A DNA stretch of 64,000 nucleotides from Methylomonas fluvii (GCF_014850975.1 NZ_JACXST010000002.1:1364001-1428000), one strand, 5' to 3'; shown: positions 1-9,459, numbered from the stretch's first letter. Notes: generated by a model from the sequence alone, not told the origin. Numbers and translations: made by a program.

Positions 1-206
1 AGTTTGTCATACCGCGTCGCGATGGCTCTGAAATGTTTCAGCCGCGCAAACACATTTTCAACCAGGTGGCGATACTTGTAGAGGCACCAATCCACAGCAT
101 CATTGCCAATGGTTGAATTCTGCTTTCTTGGTATGATTGGCTCAGCACCTTTCTCACGAATTTGAATCCGTAAGGGTTCGCTGTCATAGCCTTTGTCAGC
201 AATCAT
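1..206 (-). CDS. IS5-type transposase, C-terminal frame (orfB), partial
   Basis: This is the C-terminal half of the transposase, beginning MIADKGYDSEPLRIQ, and it is cut by the window start. It overlaps orfA by 4 bp (ATGA) and sits in the -1 frame relative to it. The visible part includes the region leading to the catalytic Glu (ENVFARLKHFRAIATRYDK). The complete copy is at 21426-21692. Confidence 0.8.
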   Translation of the reverse strand, partial: MIADKGYDSEPLRIQIREKGAEPIIPRKQNSTIGNDAVDWCLYKYRHLVENVFARLKHFRAIATRYDK

Positions 207-685
207 ATAGCTAAGGGAAGCTTCGCCACTAATTCGGGTGCTTCTTTACAATCGTGGACTTCGCCGCCCGTGACCGAGAAATGAATGGGCAGTCCGCAGG
301 CATCCACGGCCATATGGATTTTGGTGGTGTTACCCGCTACCGATTTTCCGATCGCCGTTTCCCGTTCATGGGCTGCGCCGCTACTATGCTGATGTGCTTT
401 CACAATACTGCCATCAATGAATGTCCACTCCAAATCCGGATCCACAACCAGCTCCTGAAAGATACCCATCAGTTTTTCTTGAAGCGACCAGGCATTGAAT
501 CGCTTATACACGGCATTCCACTTGCCAAATGTTGCCGGCAGATCTCGCCAAGGACAGCCGATTCGCATGCGATAAAAAATACCTTCTACCGTTTGCCGAA
601 GCGTCGGCTTGTCGTAAATCCTCACGCTCAACAGGATGGCTTTGAATTTATTCCAGTATTCATCCGTAAACATTTGTCGCGGCAT
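203..685 (-). CDS. IS5-type transposase, N-terminal frame (orfA)
   Basis: The 160-residue product carries the N-terminal DUF4096-like region (WRDLPATFGKWNAVYKRF) and the first two acidic positions of a DDE transposase: the first Asp in FIDGSIVKAHQHSSGA and the second in HMAVDACGLP. It stops just before the conserved IADKGYDS segment, which lies in the next frame (orfB). Active transposase would need a -1 frameshift near the ATGA overlap, or orfB is made separately. The protein is identical to the one encoded at 20947-21429. Confidence 0.85.
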   Translation of the reverse strand: MPRQMFTDEYWNKFKAILLSVRIYDKPTLRQTVEGIFYRMRIGCPWRDLPATFGKWNAVYKRFNAWSLQEKLMGIFQELVVDPDLEWTFIDGSIVKAHQHSSGAAHERETAIGKSVAGNTTKIHMAVDACGLPIHFSVTGGEVHDCKEAPELVAKLPLAI

Positions 686-817
686 AGTTTGCTTGTCTTT
701 TGATTGAAAAGCTCAATCAATCAGGCAGAGCAGCTCAATTTCAAGGTTATCGATCCAAAATGGCAACAGCCCCTAATGTTTTCCTAAATTTTTATAAATT
801 TTCCATAAAATTCACAC

Positions 818-2707
818 TTATATCTGCGCGAGATTACCTCTATCTTCCAGCCAACTTTTCCTATCTCCCGCTCGCTTCTTCGCCAGCAATAAGTCCATCT
901 GTTCGCGAGTGTCGTCGTTTTCTTCGATGGTCAACTGCACCAAACGACGCGTATCCGGATTCATAGTGGTTTCCCGCAATTGCGAGGGATTCATCTCGCC
1001 CAAACCTTTAAAACGCTGAATGTTGATCTTGCCGGTGAGTTTTTCAGCTTCGATGCGCGCCAACACCCCCAAGCGCTCGGATTCGTCCAGCGCGTAAAAC
1101 ACCTTCTTGCCCACGTCGATACGATACAGCGGCGGCATTGCCACGAATACATGCCCTGCCCTGACCAGCGCGTTGAAATGCTGGTAAAACAGCGCGCAAA
1201 TCAAGGTGGCGATGTGGTTACCGTCCGAGTCGGCATCGGCCAGGATGCATATCTTGCCGTAACGCAGGTTTTGCAGGTCGTTGCTGTCCGGCTCTATACC
1301 CAGCGCCACCGCGATGTCGTGGACTTCCTGCGAGGCCATCACCTCGCCCGAATCGACTTCCCAGGTGTTCAGAATTTTGCCGCGCAAGGGCATGATGGCC
1401 TGAAACTCTCGGTCACGCGCCTGCTTGGCCGAACCACCGGCCGAATCGCCCTCGACCAGGAACAGTTCGGTTCTGCTCAAATCCTGACCGGAACAATCGG
1501 CCAATTTGCCGGGCAAGGCCGGGCCACTGGTGATTTTTTTGCGGACGATCTTTTTGCCTGCTCTAAGACGCTTCTGTGCGCTAGCCAAAATGATTTCGGC
1601 GATCTTTTCGCCTTCCTGCGGATGCTGATTCAGCCACAGGCTGAACGTATCCTTGGCTACACCGGATACAAAGGTCACGCATTCCCGCGAACTCAGTCTT
1701 TCCTTGGTTTGCCCGGAAAATTGCGGGTCTTCCAGTTTTACTGACAATACGAAATGGCAGCTTTCCCAGACATCTTCCGGGGCGATTTTCACCCCGCGCG
1801 GCAATAAGTTGCGAAAATCCAGAAATTCGCGCATGGCTTCGGTCAATCCAGCGCGCAAGCCATTGACGTGAGTACCGCCTTGGGCAGTCGGCACCAGGTT
1901 CACATAACTCTCGGCGATGGTTTCCGGCAAACTGTCCGGCGTCCAAACTATGCCCCACTCCACCGCTTCGTTGCTGGCCGCCATGTTGGCCATGAACGGC
2001 GGTTGTGGAAAAATCTCGGCATCGCCGACCCTATCCAGCAGATATTCCTGCAAGCCGTTCTGATAGCACCATTCGAATTGTTCGTCGCTGAGTTCGGAAT
2101 TTAAAGTAATTTTCAAGCCCGGACACAGTACCGCCTTGGCCCGCAACACATGTTTGAGCTTGCTGACCGACACCCGATTGGAATCGAAATATTTACCGTC
2201 CGGCCAGAAATGCACGCTGGTGCCGGTGTTGTTTTTCCCGACCGTACCGCTCTGTTGCAATTCGCTGACCTTATCGCCGCCGGCAAACGCCATTTGATAG
2301 ACGCCGCCGCCACGCTTGATCTCCACCAGCAGTTTTTCCGACAGGGCATTCACTACCGACACACCGACACCGTGCAGGCCGCCGGAAAATTGATAATTTT
2401 TGTTGGAGAATTTACCGCCGGCATGCAATTGGGTCAGGATCACTTCCACGCCGGGAATGCCCTGCTCGGGATGTATATCCACCGGCATGCCCCGGCCGTT
2501 ATCATCCACCCGCACCGAGCCGTCTTTATACAAAACCACATTGATGGTATCGGCGTAGCCGGCCAAAGCCTCGTCAACGCTGTTGTCCACCACTTCCTGT
2601 ACCAAATGGTTGGGACGAGTGGTGTCGGTGTACATGCCCGGTCGTTTACGTACTGGGTCCAGGCCGCTTAGTACTTCTATGGCGGCCGCGTTATATTCTT
2701 GGGTCAT
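818..2707 (-). CDS. parE: DNA topoisomerase IV subunit B
   Basis: This is the ATPase subunit of topoisomerase IV, which with ParC decatenates daughter chromosomes. The 629 residues match the usual ParE length. GHKL ATPase motifs are present in order: EVVDNSVDEA, DDNGRGMP and GLHGVGVSVVNAL. The TOPRIM motifs follow: LVEGDSAGGSAKQARDR and DADSDGNH. The segment RPGMYTDTTRPNHL is ParE-like rather than GyrB-like, and the roughly 170-residue insertion typical of proteobacterial GyrB is absent. I chose the ATG at 2707 (MTQEYNAAAIEVL) because the longer frame to 2812 adds 35 residues with no family match. Confidence 0.95.
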   Translation of the reverse strand: MTQEYNAAAIEVLSGLDPVRKRPGMYTDTTRPNHLVQEVVDNSVDEALAGYADTINVVLYKDGSVRVDDNGRGMPVDIHPEQGIPGVEVILTQLHAGGKFSNKNYQFSGGLHGVGVSVVNALSEKLLVEIKRGGGVYQMAFAGGDKVSELQQSGTVGKNNTGTSVHFWPDGKYFDSNRVSVSKLKHVLRAKAVLCPGLKITLNSELSDEQFEWCYQNGLQEYLLDRVGDAEIFPQPPFMANMAASNEAVEWGIVWTPDSLPETIAESYVNLVPTAQGGTHVNGLRAGLTEAMREFLDFRNLLPRGVKIAPEDVWESCHFVLSVKLEDPQFSGQTKERLSSRECVTFVSGVAKDTFSLWLNQHPQEGEKIAEIILASAQKRLRAGKKIVRKKITSGPALPGKLADCSGQDLSRTELFLVEGDSAGGSAKQARDREFQAIMPLRGKILNTWEVDSGEVMASQEVHDIAVALGIEPDSNDLQNLRYGKICILADADSDGNHIATLICALFYQHFNALVRAGHVFVAMPPLYRIDVGKKVFYALDESERLGVLARIEAEKLTGKINIQRFKGLGEMNPSQLRETTMNPDTRRLVQLTIEENDDTREQMDLLLAKKRAGDRKSWLEDRGNLAQI

Positions 2708-2941
2708 GATGTCTAGTAAAAGGTAATAAGAGAGTGTCGGCTGACCATTATATGTCAGCAACGTGCACCAGGGCGGCTCCGGAAAGCCGGTCCTCATCAC
2801 CCGGCTCACCATGCCTCAACTTCCGCAAGCGCCATCTGAAATTACCTAAGCGCTGGAAAAGCCCGACCCACGGCGTTTTCCAGGGCGCCGCCACCGATTT
2901 TTGACCACAAGCCAACTGTTTGTCGCCAGCCCCTGCTTCGA

Positions 2942-3439
2942 TCAGCGCAAACGTAGAACTTGGTCGGCGGCGAACACGATGGTTTCTTTGCCGGGCGTTG
3001 TTTCGTTGAAATCGATCGATGCCGGCCACAAGCCATTGAAGCTCCACTCCGCGATGGGAGTCATCGACTGGTCATAGGCTATCAGCGTCGCATCGACCCG
3101 CGACCGGCCCGACCTACCGCTGACAAACTGTTGTCGCCAAGTCCAAAGATCCATCGACTTACTCAAGCCTTTGCTGCAAGTAATATTTTTAGCCGATAAG
3201 CGTCCGGGTATCTTAACTGTAAGGTTCTCTCCGCGCGCACTAACCCTGGTTTGCTCCACTTCGTTCTGCGACCCCATGCCTTTGCAATCGGTGAAATAAG
3301 TGGTGACCCCGCCGGCGCTGAATTCGTAATAAACCAATGGGGCGGAATTTTCCATGACATTCTCAACGGCGCCGCCACTGGCTGACGAGACCACGACTAC
3401 ACCCAATAAAACGCTGATAAAACGGCTAGTTGTTTTCAT
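2942..3439 (-). CDS. exported protein with T4 gp19-like (tail tube) domain
   Basis: The product has 165 residues. Residues 1-23 form a signal peptide (MKTTSRFISVLLGVVVVSS, small residues after it). From about residue 95 the pattern LWTWRQQF, a basic stretch, LIAYDQSMTPIAEWSF, then a WP turn, resembles the phage T4 gp19 / contractile tail tube family, which normally lacks a signal peptide. No tail or injection-system genes lie nearby. It stands alone on the minus strand upstream of parE. The domain call rests on motif memory only, and an unrelated envelope protein is possible. Confidence 0.6.
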   Translation of the reverse strand: MKTTSRFISVLLGVVVVSSASGGAVENVMENSAPLVYYEFSAGGVTTYFTDCKGMGSQNEVEQTRVSARGENLTVKIPGRLSAKNITCSKGLSKSMDLWTWRQQFVSGRSGRSRVDATLIAYDQSMTPIAEWSFNGLWPASIDFNETTPGKETIVFAADQVLRLR

Positions 3440-4027
3440 GACATATCCTCAAAAAGTTTGATTCGGTTGAGCTTAAACGGCGGCCGAACGGTTCGATAAT
3501 TTGGTTTAGAAGAAAGCCACCGATCCGATGTTTAAACAATCTGTCGTAAAAATCGATGAACTTCGACTCGTATGAGCAAATGGAATGCCAATTTGCGAAA
3601 ACCCAATTACCAACAGAATAAATCATTGAATAAAAACAATTATTTTTAAACCGCCATCGACAACCAGAACCGCCAAAACAGTCTATAGCCCACGGCATAT
3701 CGTTTTTTGCACGAAATATCGTAAAACCTCGAAAGGTTAGTTGGTCTGGCTTGCGGACCGTTCGTACCGAACGATGTAAAAGCTATCGAATAATGGCCTA
3801 AGCGGAGAGCGGTTCCGGCGGAAACGGGATAGGGATAATTGCAACGTGACATTTTTGATGAACCACGCTGAGTGTGCAGGTTCGGAGCATGTGAATGGAT
3901 CGGGAAGCTGGAGCCTAGGAATCCAGGTAAACCCGGGTAACCCCAAAAATGTCACCGTAACTGCAAGTGAACAACTGAGCGAACCGAATTGCTGCCACTA
4001 AATCGAAAACAACAGATGCAATCCAAA
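3440..4027. other. gene-free stretch
   Basis: No convincing gene lies between the gp19-like gene and the xseB promoter. Short open frames on the minus strand (for example 3426-3698 and 3646-3852) have no recognisable domain and no good ribosome binding site. The only structure seen is the pair of 11-bp inverted repeats at 3846-3955. Confidence 0.6.
3846..3955. repeat. 110-bp segment bounded by 11-bp inverted repeats
   Basis: GTGACATTTTT at 3846-3856 is repeated inverted as AAAAATGTCAC at 3945-3955. The ends resemble those of a small non-autonomous element or an IS remnant. No target duplication is obvious. Confidence 0.4.
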
Positions 4028-4056
4028 CTCAATGGCAGGGCAATTCATACTATAAT
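4028..4056 (+). promoter_or_regulatory. possible promoter of xseB-ispA
   Basis: A perfect -10 hexamer TATAAT lies at 4051-4056, 40 bp before the xseB start. The -35 region (around 4028-4033) matches poorly, so the promoter may need an activator. Confidence 0.4.
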
Positions 4057-4095
4057 GCTTGGTCATTTTTTGAGCACCGCAAGCCACTTTATAAT

Positions 4096-4329
4096 ATGTC
4101 GAGACGTAAAAGCGCATCCCAATTTGAGGAAGCGATGGAAGAACTGGAGAAATTGGTCGAACAAATGGAACGCGGCGATATTTCTCTAGAAGAGTCCTTA
4201 AAATCCTTCGAACGCGGCATCAGATTAACCCGCACCTGCCAGCAAGCCCTGCAAGACGCCGAGCAGAAAGTCCAAATCTTATTAGAAAAAAACGGCCAGC
4301 AAACTTTGGAGCCATTCACCGATGAGTAA
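4096..4329 (+). CDS. xseB: exodeoxyribonuclease VII small subunit
   Basis: XseB is the small helical subunit of exonuclease VII, which together with XseA degrades single-stranded DNA in the cytoplasm. The 77-residue protein shows the family core FEEAMEELEKLVEQME, GDISLEESLKSFERG and the helix that follows. It overlaps ispA by 8 bp, the common proteobacterial order xseB-ispA-dxs. xseA is not in the window. Confidence 0.93.
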   Translation: MSRRKSASQFEEAMEELEKLVEQMERGDISLEESLKSFERGIRLTRTCQQALQDAEQKVQILLEKNGQQTLEPFTDE

Positions 4330-5215
4330 CTTAAAAGCCTATCTTACCGCCTGCCAGAACCGCGTCGAACGGGCGTTGGACGCCCGGCTACCCGGCGAGA
4401 ACATTCTGCCGCAAACCCTGCATCAAGCCATGCGCTACAGCGTGCTGGACGGCGGCAAACGTACCCGCCCACTGCTGACTTATGCCACCGGCCAAGCCTT
4501 GGGCTTGAGCGAAGACTTGCTGGACGCCCAAGCTTGCGCAGTGGAATTTATCCACGTCTATTCGTTGATTCATGACGACTTGCCGGCTATGGATAACGAC
4601 GATTTGCGTCGTGGTAAACCCACTTGCCACAAAGCATACGACGAGGCCACCGCTATTTTGGCGGGCGATGCCTTGCAAGCATTAGCTTTTGACGTGTTAG
4701 CCAACGACTCTGCCATTCAGGCCGGTGCGGAAGCCCGGGTAAAAATGATCGCGGCATTGACCCGTGCCAGCGGTTCGCAAGGCATGGTTGGCGGGCAAGC
4801 AATCGATCTGGGGTCGGTTGGCCGCAAACTGACTTTGCCGGAACTGGAAAACATGCATATTCACAAGACCGGCGCTTTAATACGCGCCAGCGTCAATCTG
4901 GCTTCGCTATCCAAACCGGATCTCGACGCGGATGTGGCTAAAAAACTGGATCATTATGCCAAATGCATAGGCCTGTCCTTCCAAGTCAAAGACGACATTC
5001 TGGATGTGGAAAGCGACACCGCTACGCTGGGTAAAACCCAGGGGAAAGATGTCGATAACGACAAACCGACTTACCCTGCGTTGCTGGGAATGGCCGGAGC
5101 CAAGGAAAAAGCTCAGGAATTGCATGAACAAGCCGTCGCCAGCCTAGCCGGCTTTGGTAACGAAGCAGATTTGTTGCGCGATTTGTCGCTGTATATCATC
5201 GAACGTACGCACTAA
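4322..5215 (+). CDS. ispA: farnesyl diphosphate synthase (polyprenyl synthetase)
   Basis: IspA condenses dimethylallyl/geranyl diphosphate with isopentenyl diphosphate to give farnesyl diphosphate, the substrate of the squalene synthase at 11003. The 297 residues carry the first Asp-rich motif DDLPAMD (about residues 85-91), the second (FQVKDDILD) and the GGKRTRP substrate segment, as in E. coli IspA. The start lies within the end of xseB, which suggests translational coupling. dxs copy 1 follows after 118 bp. Confidence 0.95.
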   Translation: MSNLKAYLTACQNRVERALDARLPGENILPQTLHQAMRYSVLDGGKRTRPLLTYATGQALGLSEDLLDAQACAVEFIHVYSLIHDDLPAMDNDDLRRGKPTCHKAYDEATAILAGDALQALAFDVLANDSAIQAGAEARVKMIAALTRASGSQGMVGGQAIDLGSVGRKLTLPELENMHIHKTGALIRASVNLASLSKPDLDADVAKKLDHYAKCIGLSFQVKDDILDVESDTATLGKTQGKDVDNDKPTYPALLGMAGAKEKAQELHEQAVASLAGFGNEADLLRDLSLYIIERTH

Positions 5216-5333
5216 GCGTAGCGAACTGCACGATTTATACTTCTTGCGCCACAATCCTGCCGGTTTTCCGCTTGCATCTACTTGGCTGGCGCGGAATATT
5301 GAGACGCAAACATATAAAGGAATTTTTTAAAAC

Positions 5334-7193
5334 ATGACAGTCTCTGACTTTCCGCTTCTCAACACCATCCAGACCCCCGCCGACGTTCGGGCCCTGAAGC
5401 CAGAACAACTCGAACCGCTGGCCGATGAGTTGCGTCGCTATCTGACCCATACCGTCAGTATCTCGGGCGGTCATTTCTCCGCTGGCCTGGGCACGGTGGA
5501 GCTGACGGTAGCGCTGCATTATGTGTTCGATACGCCTTCGGATCAGTTGGTGTGGGACGTGGGCCATCAGGCTTATCCGCATAAGATTTTGACCGGCCGG
5601 AAAGAGCGGATGCCGACCATTCGCACTTTGGGCGGGGTATCGGCGTTTCCGTGCCGCTCGGAGAGTGCGTATGACGCGTTTGGCGTGGGCCATTCGTCGA
5701 CGTCGATCAGCGCGGCACTGGGCATGGCGATTGCCTCGCAGTTGCGCGGGGAAGATAAGAAGATGGTGGCGATCATCGGTGACGGTTCGATTACCGGCGG
5801 CATGGCGTATGAGGCGATGAATCATGCCGGCGATGTGAACGCTAATTTGTTGGTGATTTTGAACGATAACGATATGTCGATTTCACCGCCGGTCGGGGCG
5901 ATGAATAATTATCTGACCAAGGTGTTGTCGAGTAAGTTTTATTCCTCGGTGCGGGAAGAAAGTAAGAAGGCTTTAGCCAGCATGCCGTCGGTGTGGGAGT
6001 TGGCCCGGAAGACGGAAGAGCATGTGAAGGGCATGATTGTGCCGGGTACTTTGTTCGAGGAGTTGGGCTTTAATTATTTCGGGCCGATCGACGGCCACGA
6101 TGTGGAGATGCTGGTTTCGACTTTAGAGAAGTTGAAGGATTTGTCCGGGCCGGTGTTTTTGCATGTGGTGACCAAGAAAGGTAAAGGGTATGCACCGGCC
6201 GAGAAAGATCCACTGGCGTATCACGGGGTGCCGGCCTTCGATCCGAGCAAGGATTATTTACCCAAAGCCGCACCGTCGCCGCATCCGACCTATACAGAAG
6301 TGTTCGGTACTTGGCTGTGCGATATGGCTAAGCAGGATGAGCGGCTGTTGGGGATTACCCCGGCAATGCGCGAGGGTTCGGGTTTGGTGGCGTTTTCCCA
6401 GCAGTTTCCGAAACGCTATTTCGATGTGGCGATTGCCGAGCAGCACGCGGTGACCTTGGCGGCCGGTCAAGCCTGTCAGGGCGCGAAGCCGGTAGTGGCG
6501 ATTTATTCGACCTTCTTGCAACGGGCTTACGATCAGTTAATCCACGACGTGGCTTTGCAGAATTTGGATGTGTTGTTTGCCTTGGATAGAGCGGGCTTGG
6601 TGGGACCGGACGGTCCGACCCATGCCGGGGCGTTTGATTACAGTTATATGCGCTGTATTCCGAATATGCTGGTGATGGCGCCGGCCGACGAGAACGAATG
6701 TCGGCAGATGCTGACTACCGGCTTCAAACACAATGGCCCGGCCTCGGTACGTTATCCACGCGGCAAAGGACCCGGGGCCACGGTCGATAAGGCTTTGACC
6801 GAGCTCCCTATCGGCAAGGGCGAAATCCGCCATCAAGGCAGCCGGTTAGCGATTCTGGCCTGGGGCAGTATGGTGACTCCATCCGTGGAAGTCGGCAAAC
6901 AGCTGGGCGCCACGGTGGTGAACATGCGCTTTGTCAAACCGCTGGATGAGGCACTTATCCTGGAAATGGCGAAAAGCCATGATGTGATCGTCACCGTCGA
7001 AGAGAACGTGATTGCCGGCGGTGCCGGCGGTGCGGTGAACGAGTTTCTGCAGGCACAAAACATTCTGATGCCGGTGTTGAACATCGGCTTGCCGGATCGC
7101 TTTGTGGAGCAAGGCAGTCGCGAGGAATTGCTGACGCTGTGTGGACTGGATACCAAGGGTATCTTGGCGAAAATTCAGGCGGTGTGTGCGTAA
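5334..7193 (+). CDS. dxs: 1-deoxy-D-xylulose-5-phosphate synthase, copy 1
   Basis: Dxs is the thiamine-diphosphate enzyme that joins pyruvate and glyceraldehyde-3-phosphate, the first step of the MEP isoprenoid pathway. The 619-residue protein carries [14 protein letters not shown], the ThDP motif [15 protein letters not shown] with NDNDMSI, and the central Glu segment [12 protein letters not shown] ribosome binding site (AAAGGA) lies about 12 bp before the ATG. From nucleotide 5362 to 7195 it is identical to dxs copy 2; upstream of that the N-terminus ([10 protein letters not shown]) differs. Copy 1 sits in the ancestral xseB-ispA-dxs context. Confidence 0.96.
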   Translation: MTVSDFPLLNTIQTPADVRALKPEQLEPLADELRRYLTHTVSISGGHFSAGLGTVELTVALHYVFDTPSDQLVWDVGHQAYPHKILTGRKERMPTIRTLGGVSAFPCRSESAYDAFGVGHSSTSISAALGMAIASQLRGEDKKMVAIIGDGSITGGMAYEAMNHAGDVNANLLVILNDNDMSISPPVGAMNNYLTKVLSSKFYSSVREESKKALASMPSVWELARKTEEHVKGMIVPGTLFEELGFNYFGPIDGHDVEMLVSTLEKLKDLSGPVFLHVVTKKGKGYAPAEKDPLAYHGVPAFDPSKDYLPKAAPSPHPTYTEVFGTWLCDMAKQDERLLGITPAMREGSGLVAFSQQFPKRYFDVAIAEQHAVTLAAGQACQGAKPVVAIYSTFLQRAYDQLIHDVALQNLDVLFALDRAGLVGPDGPTHAGAFDYSYMRCIPNMLVMAPADENECRQMLTTGFKHNGPASVRYPRGKGPGATVDKALTELPIGKGEIRHQGSRLAILAWGSMVTPSVEVGKQLGATVVNMRFVKPLDEALILEMAKSHDVIVTVEENVIAGGAGGAVNEFLQAQNILMPVLNIGLPDRFVEQGSREELLTLCGLDTKGILAKIQAVCA

Positions 7194-7195
7194 AC
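5362..7195 (+). repeat. 1834-bp direct repeat, dxs copy 1
   Basis: Matches 18271-20104 at a constant offset of 12909 bp, without any difference that I found. Identity begins about ten codons into the gene and ends two bases after the stop codon. Confidence 0.9.
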
Positions 7196-7208
7196 CTAGG
7201 GGATAGAA

Positions 7209-7724
7209 ATGGATAGATTGAGAAACAAGATTCGCGACATTCCGGATTTCCCAAAACCCGGCATCATTTTCAAAGACATAACGCCGCTGGTCAAAGACCC
7301 GGCAACGCTACGCTTGGCCGTGCACCAACTGCTACATCCGTTTTTGGGTCGCGACATCACCGCAGTGGCCGGTATGGAAGCGCGCGGCTTTATCTTCGGT
7401 TCGCTGGTGGCCTGGGAACTGGGCATTCCCTTTATACCGCTCAGAAAACCGGGCAAATTGCCTTACGATGTGCAAAGTGTATCTTATGATCTGGAATACG
7501 GCTCGGCGGAACTGGAAGTGCATATAGACGCAGTAGACAGTAACGATAAAGTATTGTTAATCGACGATTTATTGGCCACCGGCGGCACCGCCAAGGCGAG
7601 TTGCGAACTAGTCGAAAAGCTCGGCGCTACCGTAGTAGCCTGCGCTTTTGTAGTGGAACTAGACTTCTTACAAGGACGGGAAAAGCTGGGGAGCTATGAG
7701 GTGCATTCCTTGCTGCATTACTGA
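7209..7724 (+). CDS. apt: adenine phosphoribosyltransferase
   Basis: Apt converts adenine and PRPP to AMP in purine salvage. The 171 residues match the family length, with the PRPP-binding signature VLLIDDLLATGGTAKAS and the conserved start FPKPGIIFKDITPL. It begins 15 bp after dxs copy 1 with a ribosome binding site (GGGGATAG), so it is probably cotranscribed with it. The hairpin at 7735-7756 follows. Confidence 0.95.
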   Translation: MDRLRNKIRDIPDFPKPGIIFKDITPLVKDPATLRLAVHQLLHPFLGRDITAVAGMEARGFIFGSLVAWELGIPFIPLRKPGKLPYDVQSVSYDLEYGSAELEVHIDAVDSNDKVLLIDDLLATGGTAKASCELVEKLGATVVACAFVVELDFLQGREKLGSYEVHSLLHY

Positions 7725-7734
7725 GAAATACTAC

Positions 7735-7756
7735 AGAGACGCCTCCCTGCGTCTCT
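7735..7756. terminator. hairpin between convergent apt and mlaA
   Basis: AGAGACGC (7735-7742) pairs perfectly with GCGTCTCT (7749-7756) around a 6-base loop. It lies in the 42-bp gap between two convergent genes. There is no T-run on either side, so it may act as a weak bidirectional terminator. Confidence 0.45.
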
Positions 7757-7766
7757 TCAAACAAAT

Positions 7767-8786
7767 TTAACGGCGCTTAAGCGGTCTTTTTTTTTTACTC
7801 ATTTGATCCATTTTGTCCGAGGCTTTTTCAAATTCCAAAGCAGCATTATCGAACGATTTGGACATTCTATCGAACGCAGCACTACTGGGCTTTATGCTAC
7901 CAGGACCTACCTCAATGCCATTTTGCACGTGACCGGGTAGTTTTTTGGCCGTATCAGCTTTTGGTTTTTGCGTCGCGTTAGTTTCTTTAGGCTTTGCTGA
8001 AGAAATTTCGCCGACATCGACATCCGCGTCTATGTCAAGATCATAGTCAGTCGAGTTACTCTTGCCGTCATTAATCAAGTTCTTGCGATATTGCAAAAAT
8101 GACTCACGGGTAAACACATAAGGATCCAACGCTGCTTCGTCGATAAAATTCAACGCGCCTTCGGCATTGGCTCTATCGTTAATCCCTTCCACAATGCCGG
8201 TACCCGGCACGTAAGTTCCTGGATTGGCGGCTTTATCGACCACAATTGCCGCGCCATCACGCACAGTAGTCGGACCCAAAACCGGCAACACCAAATAAGG
8301 GCCTTGATCAACACCCCAGACCGCGAGTGTTTGCCCAAAATCTTCAACATTGCTTTGCAATCCCAGGTCGCTGGCCACATCAAATAAACCGAGCAAACCA
8401 ACCGTGGAATTGGTCAAGAAACGCCCGGTATCGGAAGCACCTTGTTCAAATTTACCTTGCAGAACATCGTTCAAAACAACATTGATACCTTTAAGATTGG
8501 TAAAAAAGTTGCTGACTCCAGTTTGCATAAAATTGGGCGTTACAGTCTTATAACCATTAGCAATGGGCTTCAGCAAATGCTTGTCCAGACCCATGTTAAA
8601 ACCATACATGGAGCGATTGAAACCCTCATAAGGATCTTCTGCGTCTGACTTAGCTTTAGACGCTCTGTTAGCATCAACCGGATGCTTATCCGTAGTAGCA
8701 CACCCGGTTACCGATAATGCGCTTGAAAATAACACCACCCAGAACAGGGATGCCTGGCTGCTGCCTTGATAACGAGGGCTATACAT
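7767..8786 (-). CDS. mlaA: MlaA/VacJ-family outer membrane lipoprotein
   Basis: MlaA proteins remove mislocalised phospholipids from the outer leaflet of the outer membrane and pass them to periplasmic MlaC. The 339-residue protein has a lipoprotein signal with lipobox VTGC (about residues 26-29), then the family core DPYEGFNRSMYGFN, GRFLTNSTVGLLGLFDVA, DFGQTLAVWGV and GPYLVLPVLGP. A low-complexity Lys/Ser-rich tail of about 100 residues follows, longer than in E. coli MlaA. It is the last gene of the leftward hpnH-hpnM-mlaA unit, which suggests a link to hopanoid traffic. Confidence 0.9.
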   Translation of the reverse strand: MYSPRYQGSSQASLFWVVLFSSALSVTGCATTDKHPVDANRASKAKSDAEDPYEGFNRSMYGFNMGLDKHLLKPIANGYKTVTPNFMQTGVSNFFTNLKGINVVLNDVLQGKFEQGASDTGRFLTNSTVGLLGLFDVASDLGLQSNVEDFGQTLAVWGVDQGPYLVLPVLGPTTVRDGAAIVVDKAANPGTYVPGTGIVEGINDRANAEGALNFIDEAALDPYVFTRESFLQYRKNLINDGKSNSTDYDLDIDADVDVGEISSAKPKETNATQKPKADTAKKLPGHVQNGIEVGPGSIKPSSAAFDRMSKSFDNAALEFEKASDKMDQMSKKKRPLKRR

Positions 8787-8807
8787 TACTGACGATTCCT
8801 AACAAAC

Positions 8808-9413
8808 TTATTGCTTTGCGTAACTTTCAATTTTCTCAGTGATTTTAACGATCAAGGCATCAAAGCCATCACGGCTTAATACACTAGTGTAATCCGATCT
8901 TTTCAATGCCAAATCACTGACGCCATCGGCTATTATATTGATAATTTGCCAGCCATCGTCTTTTTTCTTCATCATATAATCGAACTTGACGTCCTTTTCG
9001 CCGGGAATATGCAAGTTGGTATGAATCACTACGCCGCCCCTACCAGTCTCCTCTTCAGAAGCAAAGGTAAATGATTCGCCCGAATAGTCTTTAAAGTTAT
9101 GAGCATACGCCGACACACTGAGCTTGCTGAAAACGCTTTCCAGCTTGTTCTGCTGCTCCGTTGTTAACTCTTCCCATTGCTTGCCTACCACAATTCTGGC
9201 GATTTTAGGCAGATCATGACTCTTTTTTACCGCCACATCCAGCTTGTCGTAGCGCCCTTGAAAGCCAAGCTCTTTGCCGGCCTTCATTACGCTCAGCAGC
9301 TGATTTTGAAACTCTTCGACAACTTGGCGAGCTGAAATTTCTTCAGCATTAGCCAAGGACGACAGACAGACAAGCACTAGCAAACTAAGACCGAAATACA
9401 ATTTTTTAAACAT
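8808..9413 (-). CDS. hpnM: MlaC/HpnM-type periplasmic lipid-binding protein
   Basis: The 201-residue protein has a clear signal peptide (cleavage after SSLANA) and the MlaC/Ttg2D fold pattern: a basic helix, KIARIVVGKQWEELT, then WQIINIIADGVSDLALKRSDY near the C-terminus. MlaC shuttles phospholipids between MlaA and the inner-membrane MlaFEDB complex; HpnM is the related protein found in hopanoid clusters. I use hpnM because of its position between hpnH and mlaA, but the sequence alone does not separate it from MlaC. Confidence 0.82.
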   Translation of the reverse strand: MFKKLYFGLSLLVLVCLSSLANAEEISARQVVEEFQNQLLSVMKAGKELGFQGRYDKLDVAVKKSHDLPKIARIVVGKQWEELTTEQQNKLESVFSKLSVSAYAHNFKDYSGESFTFASEEETGRGGVVIHTNLHIPGEKDVKFDYMMKKKDDGWQIINIIADGVSDLALKRSDYTSVLSRDGFDALIVKITEKIESYAKQ

Positions 9414-9459
9414 AATCGTTATAAAAACCTGTTAATGAGGATGACTTCCTGGGTTCGTC

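Larger units (their letters stand above)
1..773 (-). mobile_element. IS5-family-type insertion sequence, copy 1, cut by window start
   Basis: This is the same element as the complete copy at 20859-21707, in the opposite orientation. Its outer end is the inverted repeat GGGGCTGTTGCC (reverse complement at 762-773), followed by TA at 774-775. Position 1 corresponds to position 21631 of the complete copy, so about 76 bp of the element lie outside the window. Where I compared the two copies they look identical. Two overlapping reading frames encode the transposase. Confidence 0.9.

Noticed and set aside
254-703. Plus-strand open frame of 149 residues across the first IS
   Set aside because: Antisense of the transposase; the same shadow appears on the other strand of IS copy 2.
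980-1744. Long plus-strand open frame of 254 residues
   Set aside because: Antisense of parE, with no domain and no ribosome binding site.
5216-5333. A frameshifted gene or riboswitch between ispA and dxs copy 1
   Set aside because: Only 118 bp; it has a ribosome binding site for dxs and no clear hairpin or motif.
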